NCBI RefSeq assembly: GCF_001552155.1
Contig: NZ_BCQQ01000004.1
Location: 1-64,000, forward strand
DNA: 64,000 nt
Direction of reading: 5' to 3'
Source: Actinomadura formosensis NBRC 14204
GTDB taxonomy: Bacteria > Actinomycetota > Actinomycetes > Streptosporangiales > Streptosporangiaceae
Positions 7,994 through 17,237 of the stretch are shown in pieces. The notes beneath the pieces were generated by a model. That model searched no databases and was not told where the DNA came from. It worked only from the letters and a program-made list of their open reading frames with translations. Position numbers and translations under genes: made by a program. Position 1 is the stretch's first letter. Each line of letters begins with the position of its first letter.

Positions 7994-9679
7994 ATGAGCA
8001 CCGATCCCATGGACGAGCACCGTTCGACGCTGACCGCGGCGCTGCGCGCGTGCCGTACCCGTGAGAGCTGGACCGCCTACCCCGAGGACACGGCCTCGCA
8101 CCCCAACGGCGAAAGCGGCAAGGCCGCGGGAAAGGCGTGGCTCGCCGATCGCCTCGGCTCCCGCTTCCCCCTGGAGCACCCGGGGAACTGGCGGGTCCAG
8201 CAGGACGAGGTGTCGCCCTACACGGGGCTTCCGCTCGGCATCTCCTACCCGGCCGCGGAGCCGGAGGCCCTGTTCGCCGCCGCACACCGTGCCTGGCCCG
8301 CCTGGCGGCAGGCCGACCCGCAGACCCGTGTCGACGTGTGCCTGGAGATCTGCGAGCAGCTCTACCTGCGCAACTTCGAACTGGCGTACGCGGCGATGCA
8401 CACCGCCGGGCAGAGCTTCGGAATGAGCTGGGCGGGCAGCGGCACCAACGCGATCGACCGGGGCATCGAGGCCATCGCCCTGGCCCACGCCGCCATGGAG
8501 CGAGTGCCGCGCTCGGCGGTGTGGTCCCGGGCGTTCGGCACGCATCAGGTGACCCTGGACAAGCGCTACCGGCTCGTTCCCCGGGGCATCGCCGTTGTGA
8601 TCGCCTGTGCGAGCTTCCCCGCGTGGAACGTCTATCCCGCGCTCTTCGCCAGCCTCGCCACCGGCAACCCGGTGATCCTCAAGCCGCACCCCACCTCGGT
8701 GCTGCAGATGGCCGAGGCGGTGCGGATCTGCCGGACGACCCTGGCCGAGGCCGGCTTCTCCCCCGACCTGGTCGGCCTGTCCCTGGACACCGTCGCCGAG
8801 CCGGTCGCCAAGCGGCTGATCTCCCACCCCGGCACCCGCATCGTCGACTTCACCGGCTCGGCGGCCTTCGGCTCCTGGGTGGAGGCCAACGCCCACCCGG
8901 CCATCGCCTACACCGAGACCTCGGGCGCCAACTCCGTCCTCATCGAATCGCTGTCGGACCCGGACGCCCAGCTCCGCGCCATAGCCGGATCCCTGTGCCT
9001 CTTCTCCGCCCAGATGTGCACGAGCCCCCAGAACATCTATGTTCCCCGCGGCGGGATCAGGACGGCGGACGGCGAGATGACGCCCGACGAGTTCGCCGAC
9101 GCCCTCGCCGCCGCCGTTCAGGCCGTCTCGACGGTGCCGCGCCGGGCCGCCGCGGTCATGGCGACGGTCCAGTCGCCCCACACGCTGGACCTGCTGAACC
9201 GCGTCCGGGACCAGGCGGCGGAGAAGGGCCGGGTCGTCCTGGAGCCGGCGCCCTATGAGCACCCGGAGTACCCCGGCGCCCGCACCAGCGGGCCGCTGCT
9301 GGCCCGGCTCGACATCGCCGACCATGACCTCTACGGCCGGGAGCGGTTCGGCCCGGTCGCCTTCGTCATCACCGCCGACGACGCCGACCGGGCACTGGAG
9401 CAGGCCACGCGCGACGCCCGCGAGCAGGGGGCCATCACCGCGTTCGCCTACTCCACCGACGAGGGGTACCTCGATCGCGCCGAAGCCGCCTACGCGCTGG
9501 CGGGAGCCGCGCTCACCAGCAATCTGAGCGGGCCGATGCCGCTCAACTTCTCCGCCGCCTACAGCGACTACCACGTCACGGGCCTGAACCCGGCGGGCAA
9601 CGCCTCGCTCACCGACGACTCCTTCGTCACGGGCCGGTTCCGCATCACCCAGTCCCGCCGTCCGGTGGCGACCGGCTGA
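7994..9679 (+). CDS. paaN: PaaN-type aldehyde dehydrogenase
   Basis: Protein of 561 aa. It has an N-terminal extension of about 100 residues and then an aldehyde-dehydrogenase fold with CASFPAWNVYPALFAS and NPVILKPHPTS (cofactor and catalytic-Asn regions), ETSGANS (general-base Glu) and CLFSAQMCTSPQN (catalytic Cys). The GTHQVTLDKRY segment and overall length fit the PaaN family annotated in phenylacetate degradation. It should oxidise an aldehyde to the acid or acyl-CoA with NAD(P)+. I use the ATG at 7994, which has AAGGAGAACGCAG upstream; an open frame continues to 7658 but lacks a comparable site. No ring-oxygenase (paaABCDE) genes are nearby, so classical phenylacetate catabolism is not supported here. 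Confidence 0.85.
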   Translation: MSTDPMDEHRSTLTAALRACRTRESWTAYPEDTASHPNGESGKAAGKAWLADRLGSRFPLEHPGNWRVQQDEVSPYTGLPLGISYPAAEPEALFAAAHRAWPAWRQADPQTRVDVCLEICEQLYLRNFELAYAAMHTAGQSFGMSWAGSGTNAIDRGIEAIALAHAAMERVPRSAVWSRAFGTHQVTLDKRYRLVPRGIAVVIACASFPAWNVYPALFASLATGNPVILKPHPTSVLQMAEAVRICRTTLAEAGFSPDLVGLSLDTVAEPVAKRLISHPGTRIVDFTGSAAFGSWVEANAHPAIAYTETSGANSVLIESLSDPDAQLRAIAGSLCLFSAQMCTSPQNIYVPRGGIRTADGEMTPDEFADALAAAVQAVSTVPRRAAAVMATVQSPHTLDLLNRVRDQAAEKGRVVLEPAPYEHPEYPGARTSGPLLARLDIADHDLYGRERFGPVAFVITADDADRALEQATRDAREQGAITAFAYSTDEGYLDRAEAAYALAGAALTSNLSGPMPLNFSAAYSDYHVTGLNPAGNASLTDDSFVTGRFRITQSRRPVATG

Positions 9680-9728
9680 CGCCGGCGGGAGGAACGAGCC
9701 GGCGGCTCCCGGCCCTCCTCAGGTGAGC

Positions 9729-9750
9729 TGACTTCGTTTATAGTAGTTCT
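9729..9750 (+). promoter_or_regulatory. Catabolic-locus operator, site 4
   Basis: Contains TGACTTCGTTTATAGTAGT, differing at only two positions from site 1 over this stretch. It ends 30 nt before the first carotenoid-oxygenase start, nearly the same distance as site 1 to its gene. TATAGT could be the -10 hexamer. It would control the dioxygenase-thiolase-monooxygenase operon. Confidence 0.65.
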
Positions 9751-9780
9751 TCCATTCTTTGAGCGACTCAGGGTGGTCCC

Positions 9781-11253
9781 ATGTCCAGTGCCGAAAAGCC
9801 GATCGCCGTGGCCCGCGTCGTCGACGACGAGCCGAACCCTTATCTCCTCGGGGTGTTCGCCCCCGTGAAGGAGGAACTGACCCTCGACGACCTTGAGGTG
9901 GTCGGGCAGATTCCGCGCGACCTCAACGGCGTCTACCTGCGCAACGGCCCCAACCGCCAGTTCGAGGCTCCGGGCCGCTACCACATGTTCGACGGCGACG
10001 GCATGATCCACGCGGTCCACTTCGAGAACGGCCGCGCCCGCTACCGCAACCGGTACATCCGCACGCGGGCGTTCCAGGAGGAGTCCGAGGCAGGCCGGGC
10101 CCTGTGGACCGGGCTCATGGAGAACCCGAAGGACAACCCGTGGGGCAACACCCACGGCCTGGGCATCAAGGACTCGGCCAACACCGACGTGATCCTGCAC
10201 CGGGGCAGGGTGCTGGCCACCTGGTACCTGTGCGGGCAGCCCTACGGCGTCGACCCGCTGTCCCTGGAGACCCTGGGCGCCCAGGACTTCCTGGACACCT
10301 TCACCGGCGACATGATGGCCCACAACAAGGTCGATGAGGCCACCGGCGAACTCCTGTGGTTCGACTACGGGCCCGACAAGGCCGCGCTGCGCTACGGCAT
10401 CATCGGGGCCGAGGGCAAGCAGACCCACGTGACCGAGGTGGCGCTCCCCGGCCCCCGCCTGCCGCACGACATGGCCATCACCGCCAACTACACGGTCCTG
10501 ATGGATCTGCCCCTGGTCCAGGACCAGCAGGCGCGCGCCGCGGGGAAGTACCGGATCTTCTACGACAAGTCGCTCGTCTCCCGGTTCGCCGTGCTCCCCC
10601 GGCACGGCGACGGAGCCTCCGACGTCCGCTGGTTCGAGGCCAAGCCCTGCTACATCTACCACGTCATCAACGCGTGGGAGGAGGGCGACGAGATCGTCAT
10701 GGACGTCTGCCGGGTCAAGAACCCCCAGCACCAGACGACGTTCGCCACCCCGCTGTCCAACATGCTCGCCTACATGCGCCTGGACGCCCAGCTCTACCGA
10801 TACCGGTTCGACCTCGCCACCGGACGGACCCAGGAGAGGGCACTGGACGACGGCAACATCGAGTTCCCCAGCATCGACTCCAGGATCATGGGCAGGTCCC
10901 ACCGCTACTCCTACAACATGCGCCTGGCGAACGAGCCCACCCTGCTGTTCGACGGTCTGGTGCGCTTCGATTCCCAGACGGGCACCAAGCAGGAGTACTT
11001 CTTCGGACCCGGCCGCTGGGGCGCCGAGGCGCCCTTCGCCCCCCGGGACGGCTCGACCGGCGAGACCGACGGCTACGTGGTCACCTTCGTCAACGACGAG
11101 TCCACCGGCCGCGCCGAAGTCGACATCTTCGACGCCGAGGACATCACCGCCGGGCCCGTCGCCCGCGTGCTGCTGCCCCAGCGGGTCCCCTCGGGCTTCC
11201 ACGCCTGCTGGGTCAGGGCCGACCAACTGCGCCAGGAGCAGGACGCTCGATGA
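9781..11253 (+). CDS. Carotenoid-oxygenase-family dioxygenase 1
   Basis: Protein of 490 aa with the seven-bladed propeller signature of carotenoid cleavage oxygenases. The four expected iron-ligand histidines are present: H181 (MMAHNK), H229 (LPHDMA), H294 (IYHVINAWEE) and H474 (SGFHACW). FDGDGMIHAV and LRNGPN are family motifs. Members cleave C=C bonds of carotenoids, apocarotenoids, stilbenes or phenylpropenes with O2 and Fe(II), giving aldehydes or ketones. Substrate cannot be assigned. It begins an operon: its stop overlaps the variant thiolase start by 4 nt (ATGA). Operator site 4 precedes it, and a paralogue is at 20640. Confidence 0.9.
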   Translation: MSSAEKPIAVARVVDDEPNPYLLGVFAPVKEELTLDDLEVVGQIPRDLNGVYLRNGPNRQFEAPGRYHMFDGDGMIHAVHFENGRARYRNRYIRTRAFQEESEAGRALWTGLMENPKDNPWGNTHGLGIKDSANTDVILHRGRVLATWYLCGQPYGVDPLSLETLGAQDFLDTFTGDMMAHNKVDEATGELLWFDYGPDKAALRYGIIGAEGKQTHVTEVALPGPRLPHDMAITANYTVLMDLPLVQDQQARAAGKYRIFYDKSLVSRFAVLPRHGDGASDVRWFEAKPCYIYHVINAWEEGDEIVMDVCRVKNPQHQTTFATPLSNMLAYMRLDAQLYRYRFDLATGRTQERALDDGNIEFPSIDSRIMGRSHRYSYNMRLANEPTLLFDGLVRFDSQTGTKQEYFFGPGRWGAEAPFAPRDGSTGETDGYVVTFVNDESTGRAEVDIFDAEDITAGPVARVLLPQRVPSGFHACWVRADQLRQEQDAR

Positions 11254-12452
11254 GCGACGCCTACCTCTTCGACGTGATCCGCACCGGGCGCGGCAAGGCC
11301 AGGCCCGGCGGCGGACTCGCCCACCGGACGCCCCTGAGCCTGGTCACCGACCTGCTCGGTCATCTCAGCCGGCGCCACCGCCTGACGGCGGCGTCCGTGG
11401 AGGACGTCCTCCTCGGCGTCTCCACCCAGACCGGGGCCCAGGGAGGCAACCTCGCCCGGACGGCGGCGATCCTCGCGGGATGGGACACCGTACCGGGAAT
11501 GACCCTCAACCGGTTCTGCGCCTCGGGAGTAGACGCCATCACCACCGCCGCGGCGCACGCCCGGTCCGGCGCGTCCGGGCTCCTCGTGGCGGGAGGCGTC
11601 GAGTCGATCTCCCACACCCCCGTGTACTCCGATCGGGCGCCGCTGTTCACCGACCCCGAGACCGTGGAGAAGGCCGGTTCCGTCGCCATGGGCGTCGCCG
11701 CCGACCTGATCGCGACGATCGAGGGGTTCGGCCGCGCCGAACTCGACGCCTACGGGCTGCGGAGCCAGCAGCGGGCCGCCGCCGCCTGGCGGGAGGGGCG
11801 CTTCGCCCGGGACCTCGTGCCCGTCGCGGGGCCCGACGGCCGGGACTTCGCCGTCGATGAGGCGATCAGGCCCGAGACCACCTTGGAATCCCTCACCCGG
11901 CTGCCACCCGCCTTCGCCGAGCCGGGCGCCTCCGGCCAGGACGACCTCGTGCGGCGCCGCCATCCGCAGATCGCGGAGATCGCCCACCTGCACACGGCGG
12001 GCACCTCGCCCGCGCTCACGGACGCGGCGGCGCTCGCGCTGATCGGGACGGCGGAGGCGGGAGCCGGGCGGGGGCTGGCGCCGCGTGCCCGCATCCTGTC
12101 GGCCGCCGGCGTGGCCGTGGATCCCGTGGTCATGCTGACCGCCGCGCAGAAGGCGACCGAGACCGCGCTGCGGCGGGCCGGGCTCGGCCCGGACGACATC
12201 GCGGTCTTCGAGGTCGCCGAGGCGTTCGCGGCGACCTGCCTGAAGTTCCAGCGTGATCTGAAGATCGACGATGACCGGTTCAACCCCAACGGAGGGACCA
12301 TCGCCATGGGGCACGCCTTCGCCGCCACCGGCCCGATCCTGGCCGCCAACTGCCTCGGCGAACTGGAACGCCGGGGCGGGCGCTACGGAGTGATCGCCGT
12401 CAGCGGCGCCGCCGGACTGGGAAGCGCCGCCGTCCTGGAGCGGGTCTCGTGA
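11250..12452 (+). CDS. Thiolase-family enzyme lacking the second catalytic Cys (variant 1)
   Basis: Protein of 400 aa, normal thiolase length. The nucleophile is intact (NRFCASG, C90) and the His of GHAF is present (about H355). However, the usual N-E-A-F-A motif reads AEAFA, and the C-terminal C-x-G-G-G reads SGAAG, with Ser at about 385 in place of the base Cys. The same replacements occur in the paralogue at 18011. The reaction is therefore uncertain: altered thiolysis, another C-C cleavage, or acyl transfer. The ATG overlaps the dioxygenase stop by 4 nt, and its own stop overlaps the flavin enzyme start (GTGA). This coupling suggests the three proteins act together. Confidence 0.87.
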   Translation: MSDAYLFDVIRTGRGKARPGGGLAHRTPLSLVTDLLGHLSRRHRLTAASVEDVLLGVSTQTGAQGGNLARTAAILAGWDTVPGMTLNRFCASGVDAITTAAAHARSGASGLLVAGGVESISHTPVYSDRAPLFTDPETVEKAGSVAMGVAADLIATIEGFGRAELDAYGLRSQQRAAAAWREGRFARDLVPVAGPDGRDFAVDEAIRPETTLESLTRLPPAFAEPGASGQDDLVRRRHPQIAEIAHLHTAGTSPALTDAAALALIGTAEAGAGRGLAPRARILSAAGVAVDPVVMLTAAQKATETALRRAGLGPDDIAVFEVAEAFAATCLKFQRDLKIDDDRFNPNGGTIAMGHAFAATGPILAANCLGELERRGGRYGVIAVSGAAGLGSAAVLERVS

Positions 12453-13438
12453 GCGCCGCGGAAACGCCGTCGCTGGCCGTCTCGCTCGGTTTCTGGCAGG
12501 ACCGCCCGCCGGCCGAGGCGCTGTCGACCGCACGGCACGCCGACGAACTGGGATACCGGCACCTGTGGATCGGGGAGATGGCGACCTATGACGCGTTCGC
12601 CCTGGCCACCCGGATCGCCGACCTGACCGCGGGCCTGCGGCTGACCATAGGCCCCCTGGCCGTCGCGGTTCGCGATCCCATGCTCATCGCGCGGGGCGTC
12701 GCCTCGGTGGCCGACCTGTCCGGCCGCGGAGTCGATGTGGCGGTGGGCACTTCCAGCCCCATGGTGGTCGGCCACTGGCACGGCCGTAGCCGTGAGCGAT
12801 CCGCCACCATGCTGCGTGAATCGGTCCAGGCCCTGCGACCGCTGCTCAAGGGAGAAAAAACGGATTTCGCCGGGCAGACGGTCAGCACGAAGGGCTACCG
12901 TCTGCGGCTCGCCCCACCGCGGACATCGATCGCCGTCGCCGCGTTCGGCCGCTTCGCGGTCAAGACCGCGGCCCGGTACGCCGACTGCATGGTCCTCAAC
13001 CTGATCACCCCCGCCTCGGCGGCCGTCCTGGTCGGCCAGATGCGCGCGGACGCGGCCGAGGCCGGCCGGCCGGCCCCGCCGGTGACGGCCTGGGCGGTGG
13101 CCGCGGTGGACGGGGAGGAGACCGCGGTGGAACAGCTCCGCCGGGGCGTGGTCGGCTATCTGGCCGCTCCCGGCTACGGGGAGATGTTCACCGAGGCGGG
13201 CTTCGGGGACCTCGTCGCCTTCGCCCGCGGCCGCCCGCACCCCAAGGAGTTGCTCGCCGCGATCCCGCGCGAGCTCATCGGCTCCGTCGGGCTCGTCGGG
13301 GACGCCGGCACGATCCGGACCCGGCTCGCGGAGTACGCCGCCGCCGGCGTCGATGAGATCGCGGTCGTGCCCGCGAGCGTGGACGCGGATCCGGGCGGCC
13401 GGCGCACCCTGGCCGCGCTCAGGGACATCGCCCCTTGA
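12449..13438 (+). CDS. LLM-class flavin-dependent oxidoreductase
   Basis: Protein of 329 aa with a luciferase-like monooxygenase (F420- or FMN-dependent) TIM-barrel pattern: SLGFWQDRPP at the N-terminus, LGYRHLWIGEMATYDAF, LTIGPLAVAVRDPM and GRGVDVAVGTSSP. Such enzymes use reduced flavin or F420 for oxygenation or hydride transfer. The GTG overlaps the thiolase stop by 4 nt, so it is the third gene of the dioxygenase operon and probably acts on the same substrate. C-terminal sequence (VGDAGTIRTRLAEYAAAGVDEI) is typical of the family. Cofactor type cannot be decided. Confidence 0.83.
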   Translation: MSAAETPSLAVSLGFWQDRPPAEALSTARHADELGYRHLWIGEMATYDAFALATRIADLTAGLRLTIGPLAVAVRDPMLIARGVASVADLSGRGVDVAVGTSSPMVVGHWHGRSRERSATMLRESVQALRPLLKGEKTDFAGQTVSTKGYRLRLAPPRTSIAVAAFGRFAVKTAARYADCMVLNLITPASAAVLVGQMRADAAEAGRPAPPVTAWAVAAVDGEETAVEQLRRGVVGYLAAPGYGEMFTEAGFGDLVAFARGRPHPKELLAAIPRELIGSVGLVGDAGTIRTRLAEYAAAGVDEIAVVPASVDADPGGRRTLAALRDIAP

Positions 13439-13600
13439 AAACCGGGCGTGTGCCGGTTCCGTGACGGGTAACGCCCGCCGGAAAAAGTATCCGAGAAAAA
13501 TCCAGCCGATCTGTCGAATCCGCGTCTTCCCGTTCGAAGTGTGGTCAGAGGGCCGAGAGGGGCAACAGGAGCCGGGCCCAGGGCGTGCGAGGAGAAGACC

Positions 13601-14305
13601 GTGATCGAGCAGCGGACGAGGACCACGTCGGGGGCCGCGCACCGGGCCGCCTGCGACCGGGAGACCAGCGTCACCAGGTCGCTCCTGGGCTACGGCGTCA
13701 TCGCCGGGCCGGTGTTCATCGCGGTGGTGCTCGCCCAGGCGCTGACCCGCGATGGCTTCGACCTCACCCGGCATGCGTGGAGCCTGCTGGCCAACGGCGA
13801 CCTCGGCTGGATCCAGATCACCAACTTCATGGTGGCCGCGGCGACGACCCTCGCCTGCGCGGCGGGCCTGCGCCGTGCCCTGGCCCCGGGGCGGGGTGCG
13901 ACCTGGGCCCCCCGTCTGGTCGGCGGTTACAGCGCGGGCCTGCTCGCCTCGGGGGTCTTCCGCGCGGACCCGGCGATGGGCTTCCCGGTGGGAACGCCGG
14001 AGGGGCCGGGGGCGGTCAGCTGGCATGGAATGCTCCACCTCGCCGGCAGCACCGTCGGCTTCCTCTGCCTGGTCGCCGCCTGCTTCGTCATCGGCCACCG
14101 GTTCGCCGCCGAAGGCCGCGGGGGCTGGGCCGTCTACTCCCGGCTCAGCGGTGTGCTGTTCCTGGTGTCATTTGCCGCGATCGCCGGTGGCGGCGGCGCC
14201 GCGTGGGCCACCGTGACCTTCATCGCCGGGATCCTGATCAGCTGGGGCTGGATGTCGGCCCTGTCGCTCCACCTGTACCGGCGCGCCACGCCCGGCCGCG
14301 GCTGA
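13601..14305 (+). CDS. DUF998-family membrane protein
   Basis: Protein of 234 aa with about six hydrophobic segments (for example GYGVIAGPVFIAVVLAQAL, FLCLVAACFVIG, LFLVSFAAIAGGG). MGFPVGTPEG and HLAGSTVGF match DUF998-type proteins, whose role is unknown. I place the start at GTG 13601 because GAGGAGA lies about 8 nt upstream. It is followed after 52 nt by the DGPF gene and then an ECF42 sigma factor; DUF998 membrane proteins often accompany such modules. It probably senses or responds to envelope stress, but that is inference. Confidence 0.72.
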   Translation: MIEQRTRTTSGAAHRAACDRETSVTRSLLGYGVIAGPVFIAVVLAQALTRDGFDLTRHAWSLLANGDLGWIQITNFMVAAATTLACAAGLRRALAPGRGATWAPRLVGGYSAGLLASGVFRADPAMGFPVGTPEGPGAVSWHGMLHLAGSTVGFLCLVAACFVIGHRFAAEGRGGWAVYSRLSGVLFLVSFAAIAGGGGAAWATVTFIAGILISWGWMSALSLHLYRRATPGRG

Positions 14306-14357
14306 GACCCGTCCCTCGACACCCGTTCGTCCGACGACATCATCGAAGGAGAGCACC

Positions 14358-14732
14358 ATGCGATACATGATCATCCTCCGGGTCACCGACCGGCCCGACA
14401 CCCCGCCGCCCGCCGATCTGATGGAGGCCATCGCCAAGCTCGGGGAGGAGGCGACCAGGTCCGGCGCCCTGCTCGACACCGCCGGGCTGGCTCCCAGCTC
14501 GGAGGGCACGCGGATCACCCTCACCGGGGGTGCGATCAGCGCGATGGACGGCCCGTTCACCGAGGCCAAGGAGCTGATCAGCTACGCCTTGTTCGAGGTC
14601 CGCTCCAAGGAGGAGGCCGTGGAGTGGACGTCCCGCTTCCTGAAGGTCCACCGCGACCACTGGAAGGGCTGGGAGGGTGAGGCGGACATGCTGCGCGTGA
14701 TGGGCCCCGAGGACTTCACCGCCCCCGCGTGA
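14358..14732 (+). CDS. YCII/DGPF-domain protein
   Basis: Protein of 124 aa with the defining motif MDGPFTEAKELI at about residues 63-75. DGPF (YCII-related) proteins are the standard genomic partners of ECF42 sigma factors, and one lies 110 bp downstream. Their biochemical function is not established. AAGGAGAGCACC precedes the ATG. A strong hairpin after the gene separates it from the sigma gene. Confidence 0.88.
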   Translation: MRYMIILRVTDRPDTPPPADLMEAIAKLGEEATRSGALLDTAGLAPSSEGTRITLTGGAISAMDGPFTEAKELISYALFEVRSKEEAVEWTSRFLKVHRDHWKGWEGEADMLRVMGPEDFTAPA

Positions 14733-14758
14733 CCGCTTCCACCGGCTCACCGAGTTGA

Positions 14759-14788
14759 CGCCCCCGGCCGGGTTTCCGGCCGGGGGCG
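14759..14788 (+). terminator. GC-rich hairpin, 13-bp perfect stem
   Basis: CGCCCCCGGCCGG (14759-14771) pairs perfectly with 14776-14788 around a GTTT loop. It follows the DGPF stop by 27 nt. There is no T tract, which is common for actinobacterial hairpin terminators. Confidence 0.7.
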
Positions 14789-14842
14789 TACGCGGTGCCG
14801 GGCAGGGTGCGGCAGCGGGTTCCCGGGTGGTTTGATCGGGCC

Positions 14843-16093
14843 ATGACAGGTGGCGATTCACACCGGACGGTCGAGGCGGTCTGGCGGATCGAGTCCGCAC
14901 GGGTGATCGCGGGCCTGGCCAGGCTGGTCCACGATGTCGGCCTGGCTGAGGAACTGGCTCAGGACGCCCTGGTCATCGCACTGGAGCAGTGGCCGCGGAC
15001 CGGTGTGCCGGACAACCCGGGCGCATGGCTCACGCTCACCGCCAAGCACAGGGCGATCGACCTGATCCGCCGCAACGCCCGGTACGCCGAGAAGCTCGCG
15101 GAGATCGGCCGGGACCTGGAGCTCCGCCAGGAGTCGGCCGAGGCCGATGTGGACGACGCCCTCGACGACCACATCGGCGACGACCTGCTGCGGCTGCTGT
15201 TCACCGCCTGCCATCCCGTGCTGCGGCCCGAGGGGCGGGTGGCGCTGACCCTCCGCCTACTGGGCGGCCTGACGACGCAGGAGATCGCACGGGCCTTCCT
15301 CGTCCCGGAGCCGACCGTCGGGCAGCGGATCTTCCGGGCCAAGCGCACCCTCGCCGACAAGCGGGTGCGGATCGAACTGCCCGCGCCGGACGAACTGTCC
15401 GCCCGGCTCGTGTCCGTCCTGGAAGTCAACTATCTGATCTTCAACGAGGGCTACTCGGCGACCGCCGGCGGTGACTGGATGCGCCCGGCGCTGTGCGAGG
15501 AGGCGCTGCGCCTGGGCCGCATCCTGGCCGGTCTCATGCCGGACGAGACCGAGGTGCACGGCCTGGTCGCTCTGATGGAGATCCAGGCGTCCCGGATTCG
15601 TGCCAGGACGGGCCCGGACGGGGAGCCCGTACTGCTCCTCGACCAGGACCGGAGCCTGTGGGACCGCCTGCTCGTCCAGCGGGGGCTGGCGGCCCTCGCC
15701 CGCGCCGAAGCACTCGGCACGCTCGGCCCGTACGGGCTGCAGGCCGCGATCGCCGCCTGCCACGCCCGCGCGGCGACGGCCGAGGACACCGACTGGGAGC
15801 GAATGGCCGCCCTGTACCGGGTGCTCGCCCACCTCGCCCCCTCCCCGGTGGTGGAGCTGAACCGCGCGGTCGCGGTGAGCATGGCGTACGGCCCGGCCCG
15901 GGGCCTGGAGATCGTGGACGCCCTGCGGGAGGAGCGTTCCCTCAGGACCTATCCGCAACTGCCCGCCGTACGTGGCGACCTGCTCGAGAGGCTGGGCCGC
16001 CTGGACGAGGCCCGCGAGGAGTTCCGGCGCGCCGCCGCACTCACCCGCAACGAACGCGAACAGTCCCTGTTCCTCACCCGCGCCGAGCAGTGA
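14843..16093 (+). CDS. ECF42-type sigma factor with C-terminal TPR-like extension
   Basis: Protein of 416 aa, twice the length of a minimal ECF sigma. Residues about 10-180 hold sigma region 2 (VHDVGLAEELAQDALVIAL, HRAIDLIRR) and region 4 (LGGLTTQEIARAFLVPEPTVGQRI). The rest is the helical extension with the hallmark NEGYSA, ending in TPR-like helices (RGDLLERLGRLDEAREEFRRA). ECF42 factors lack a classical anti-sigma and use the extension for control. The ATG at 14843 has a weak ribosome site; a longer frame from 14795 is possible. The DGPF protein upstream is its expected partner or target. Confidence 0.88.
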   Translation: MTGGDSHRTVEAVWRIESARVIAGLARLVHDVGLAEELAQDALVIALEQWPRTGVPDNPGAWLTLTAKHRAIDLIRRNARYAEKLAEIGRDLELRQESAEADVDDALDDHIGDDLLRLLFTACHPVLRPEGRVALTLRLLGGLTTQEIARAFLVPEPTVGQRIFRAKRTLADKRVRIELPAPDELSARLVSVLEVNYLIFNEGYSATAGGDWMRPALCEEALRLGRILAGLMPDETEVHGLVALMEIQASRIRARTGPDGEPVLLLDQDRSLWDRLLVQRGLAALARAEALGTLGPYGLQAAIAACHARAATAEDTDWERMAALYRVLAHLAPSPVVELNRAVAVSMAYGPARGLEIVDALREERSLRTYPQLPAVRGDLLERLGRLDEAREEFRRAAALTRNEREQSLFLTRAEQ

Positions 16094-16156
16094 CCCGCAC
16101 CAGGTGAGCGGACGGGCGTCGCCTGCCTGACCAGGGATCGGAGTTGCCCGTCCAGG

Positions 16157-17212
16157 TCATCGGTGGATGCCGAAGGTGTGCGCGACGTGCGGTGTATCGA
16201 CCAGGGTGTGGGGCGCCAGGGCGTGGTAGGCCCAGACGTGCACCCACGCGTTGCCCGTGCGTACGGTGAGCCAGGCCTTCACCATGCCGGGGCCGAAGTA
16301 GGTGAGCAGCAGGAAGGCGATCGAGACGGCCGCCTCCCGGGGGGAGCCGTACTCCGCCCAGGAGTCCCACACATGCAATGCCGCGTAGGTCAGCCCGCCG
16401 AAGATCACTGTCGTCGCGACGGAGCCGGTCAGCTTGACGAAGCGCGGGATCAGGATCGCGTAGATGAACACCATCGTCGGCAGGACCGTGCCCGCCATGT
16501 AAAGGATGAAGGTGAGCGGCACGCCCAGCAGCAACTGCCTGGCGCCGAGGTCGAAGATCTCCGGACGCAGCGCGGCGATCTGCACGATCCCCTCGACCAG
16601 CAGCACGACGACGATCAGGCGGAGGTCGCCGCGCCGGTCGGCGGAGACCAGGTTGAGCGCCCGGGCCGGGTAGCGGCGCCAGAAGTACGCCAGCGGCACG
16701 ATCGCGAACACCACCAGGTTGTAGCCGGCCCAGGCGAGCGCTTCGGACCGCGCGACGTGGTCGTTCGTCTCGTTCACCGAGCCGGCCAGGTGCAGGCCGA
16801 ACGGGTGCCAGCCGAACGTCCGCCCCACCACGAAGCCGAGGGCGAGCCCGCCGGCACCGTAGGCGATGAGCAGCAAGGTCTCACGGAGCGCCGTGGCGCG
16901 CTCGGGGGCGCGGGCCGCCAGGTCGGGCCTGGGCCGGCGCCGGGTGAGGAAGAAGGCCAGGGTCATGATGAGGAAGACCTCGGCGAGCCGGACATTGAAG
17001 TCCACCAGATAGGCGGACGTGGGGCGCTCCGCGGTGCCGGGCAGGTCGAGCGGGAGCCTCCGGTCCGCCAGGACCAGCAGCAGCGCGTTCGCCGATACCC
17101 ATCCCAGCGCCGCCAGCCATACGGCGCGATTGCGGAACAACGAGCGGACCGATCCGCCGGCTGCCGGCGGATCGGTCCCGGGCGGGTGTTGCGAGGACGG
17201 TTCAAGGCGCAT
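16157..17212 (-). CDS. Multi-pass membrane protein
   Basis: Protein of 351 aa with about eight hydrophobic segments and a Pro-rich cytoplasmic N-terminus. His-containing patches AALHVWDSW and HVWAYHALAPHT are in the C-terminal third, as in some CAAX-protease-like (CPBP) proteins, but the EExxxR motif of that family is not visible. I start at ATG 17212 with GGAG 9 nt upstream; 35 further in-frame codons extend back into the operator region and past the TetR start. It is divergent from a TetR regulator, whose paired operator lies in the 78-bp gap, so it is probably the repressor's target, perhaps a transporter or protective protein. Confidence 0.65.
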   Translation of the reverse strand: MRLEPSSQHPPGTDPPAAGGSVRSLFRNRAVWLAALGWVSANALLLVLADRRLPLDLPGTAERPTSAYLVDFNVRLAEVFLIMTLAFFLTRRRPRPDLAARAPERATALRETLLLIAYGAGGLALGFVVGRTFGWHPFGLHLAGSVNETNDHVARSEALAWAGYNLVVFAIVPLAYFWRRYPARALNLVSADRRGDLRLIVVVLLVEGIVQIAALRPEIFDLGARQLLLGVPLTFILYMAGTVLPTMVFIYAILIPRFVKLTGSVATTVIFGGLTYAALHVWDSWAEYGSPREAAVSIAFLLLTYFGPGMVKAWLTVRTGNAWVHVWAYHALAPHTLVDTPHVAHTFGIHR

Positions 17213-17237
17213 CGGGGGTCTCCGTCCGGCGTTTACT

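Noticed and set aside
7994..9679. Classical phenylacetate (paa) pathway
   Set aside because: Only PaaN- and PaaI-like genes are present. The ring epoxidase, isomerase and PaaZ hydrolase parts are missing.
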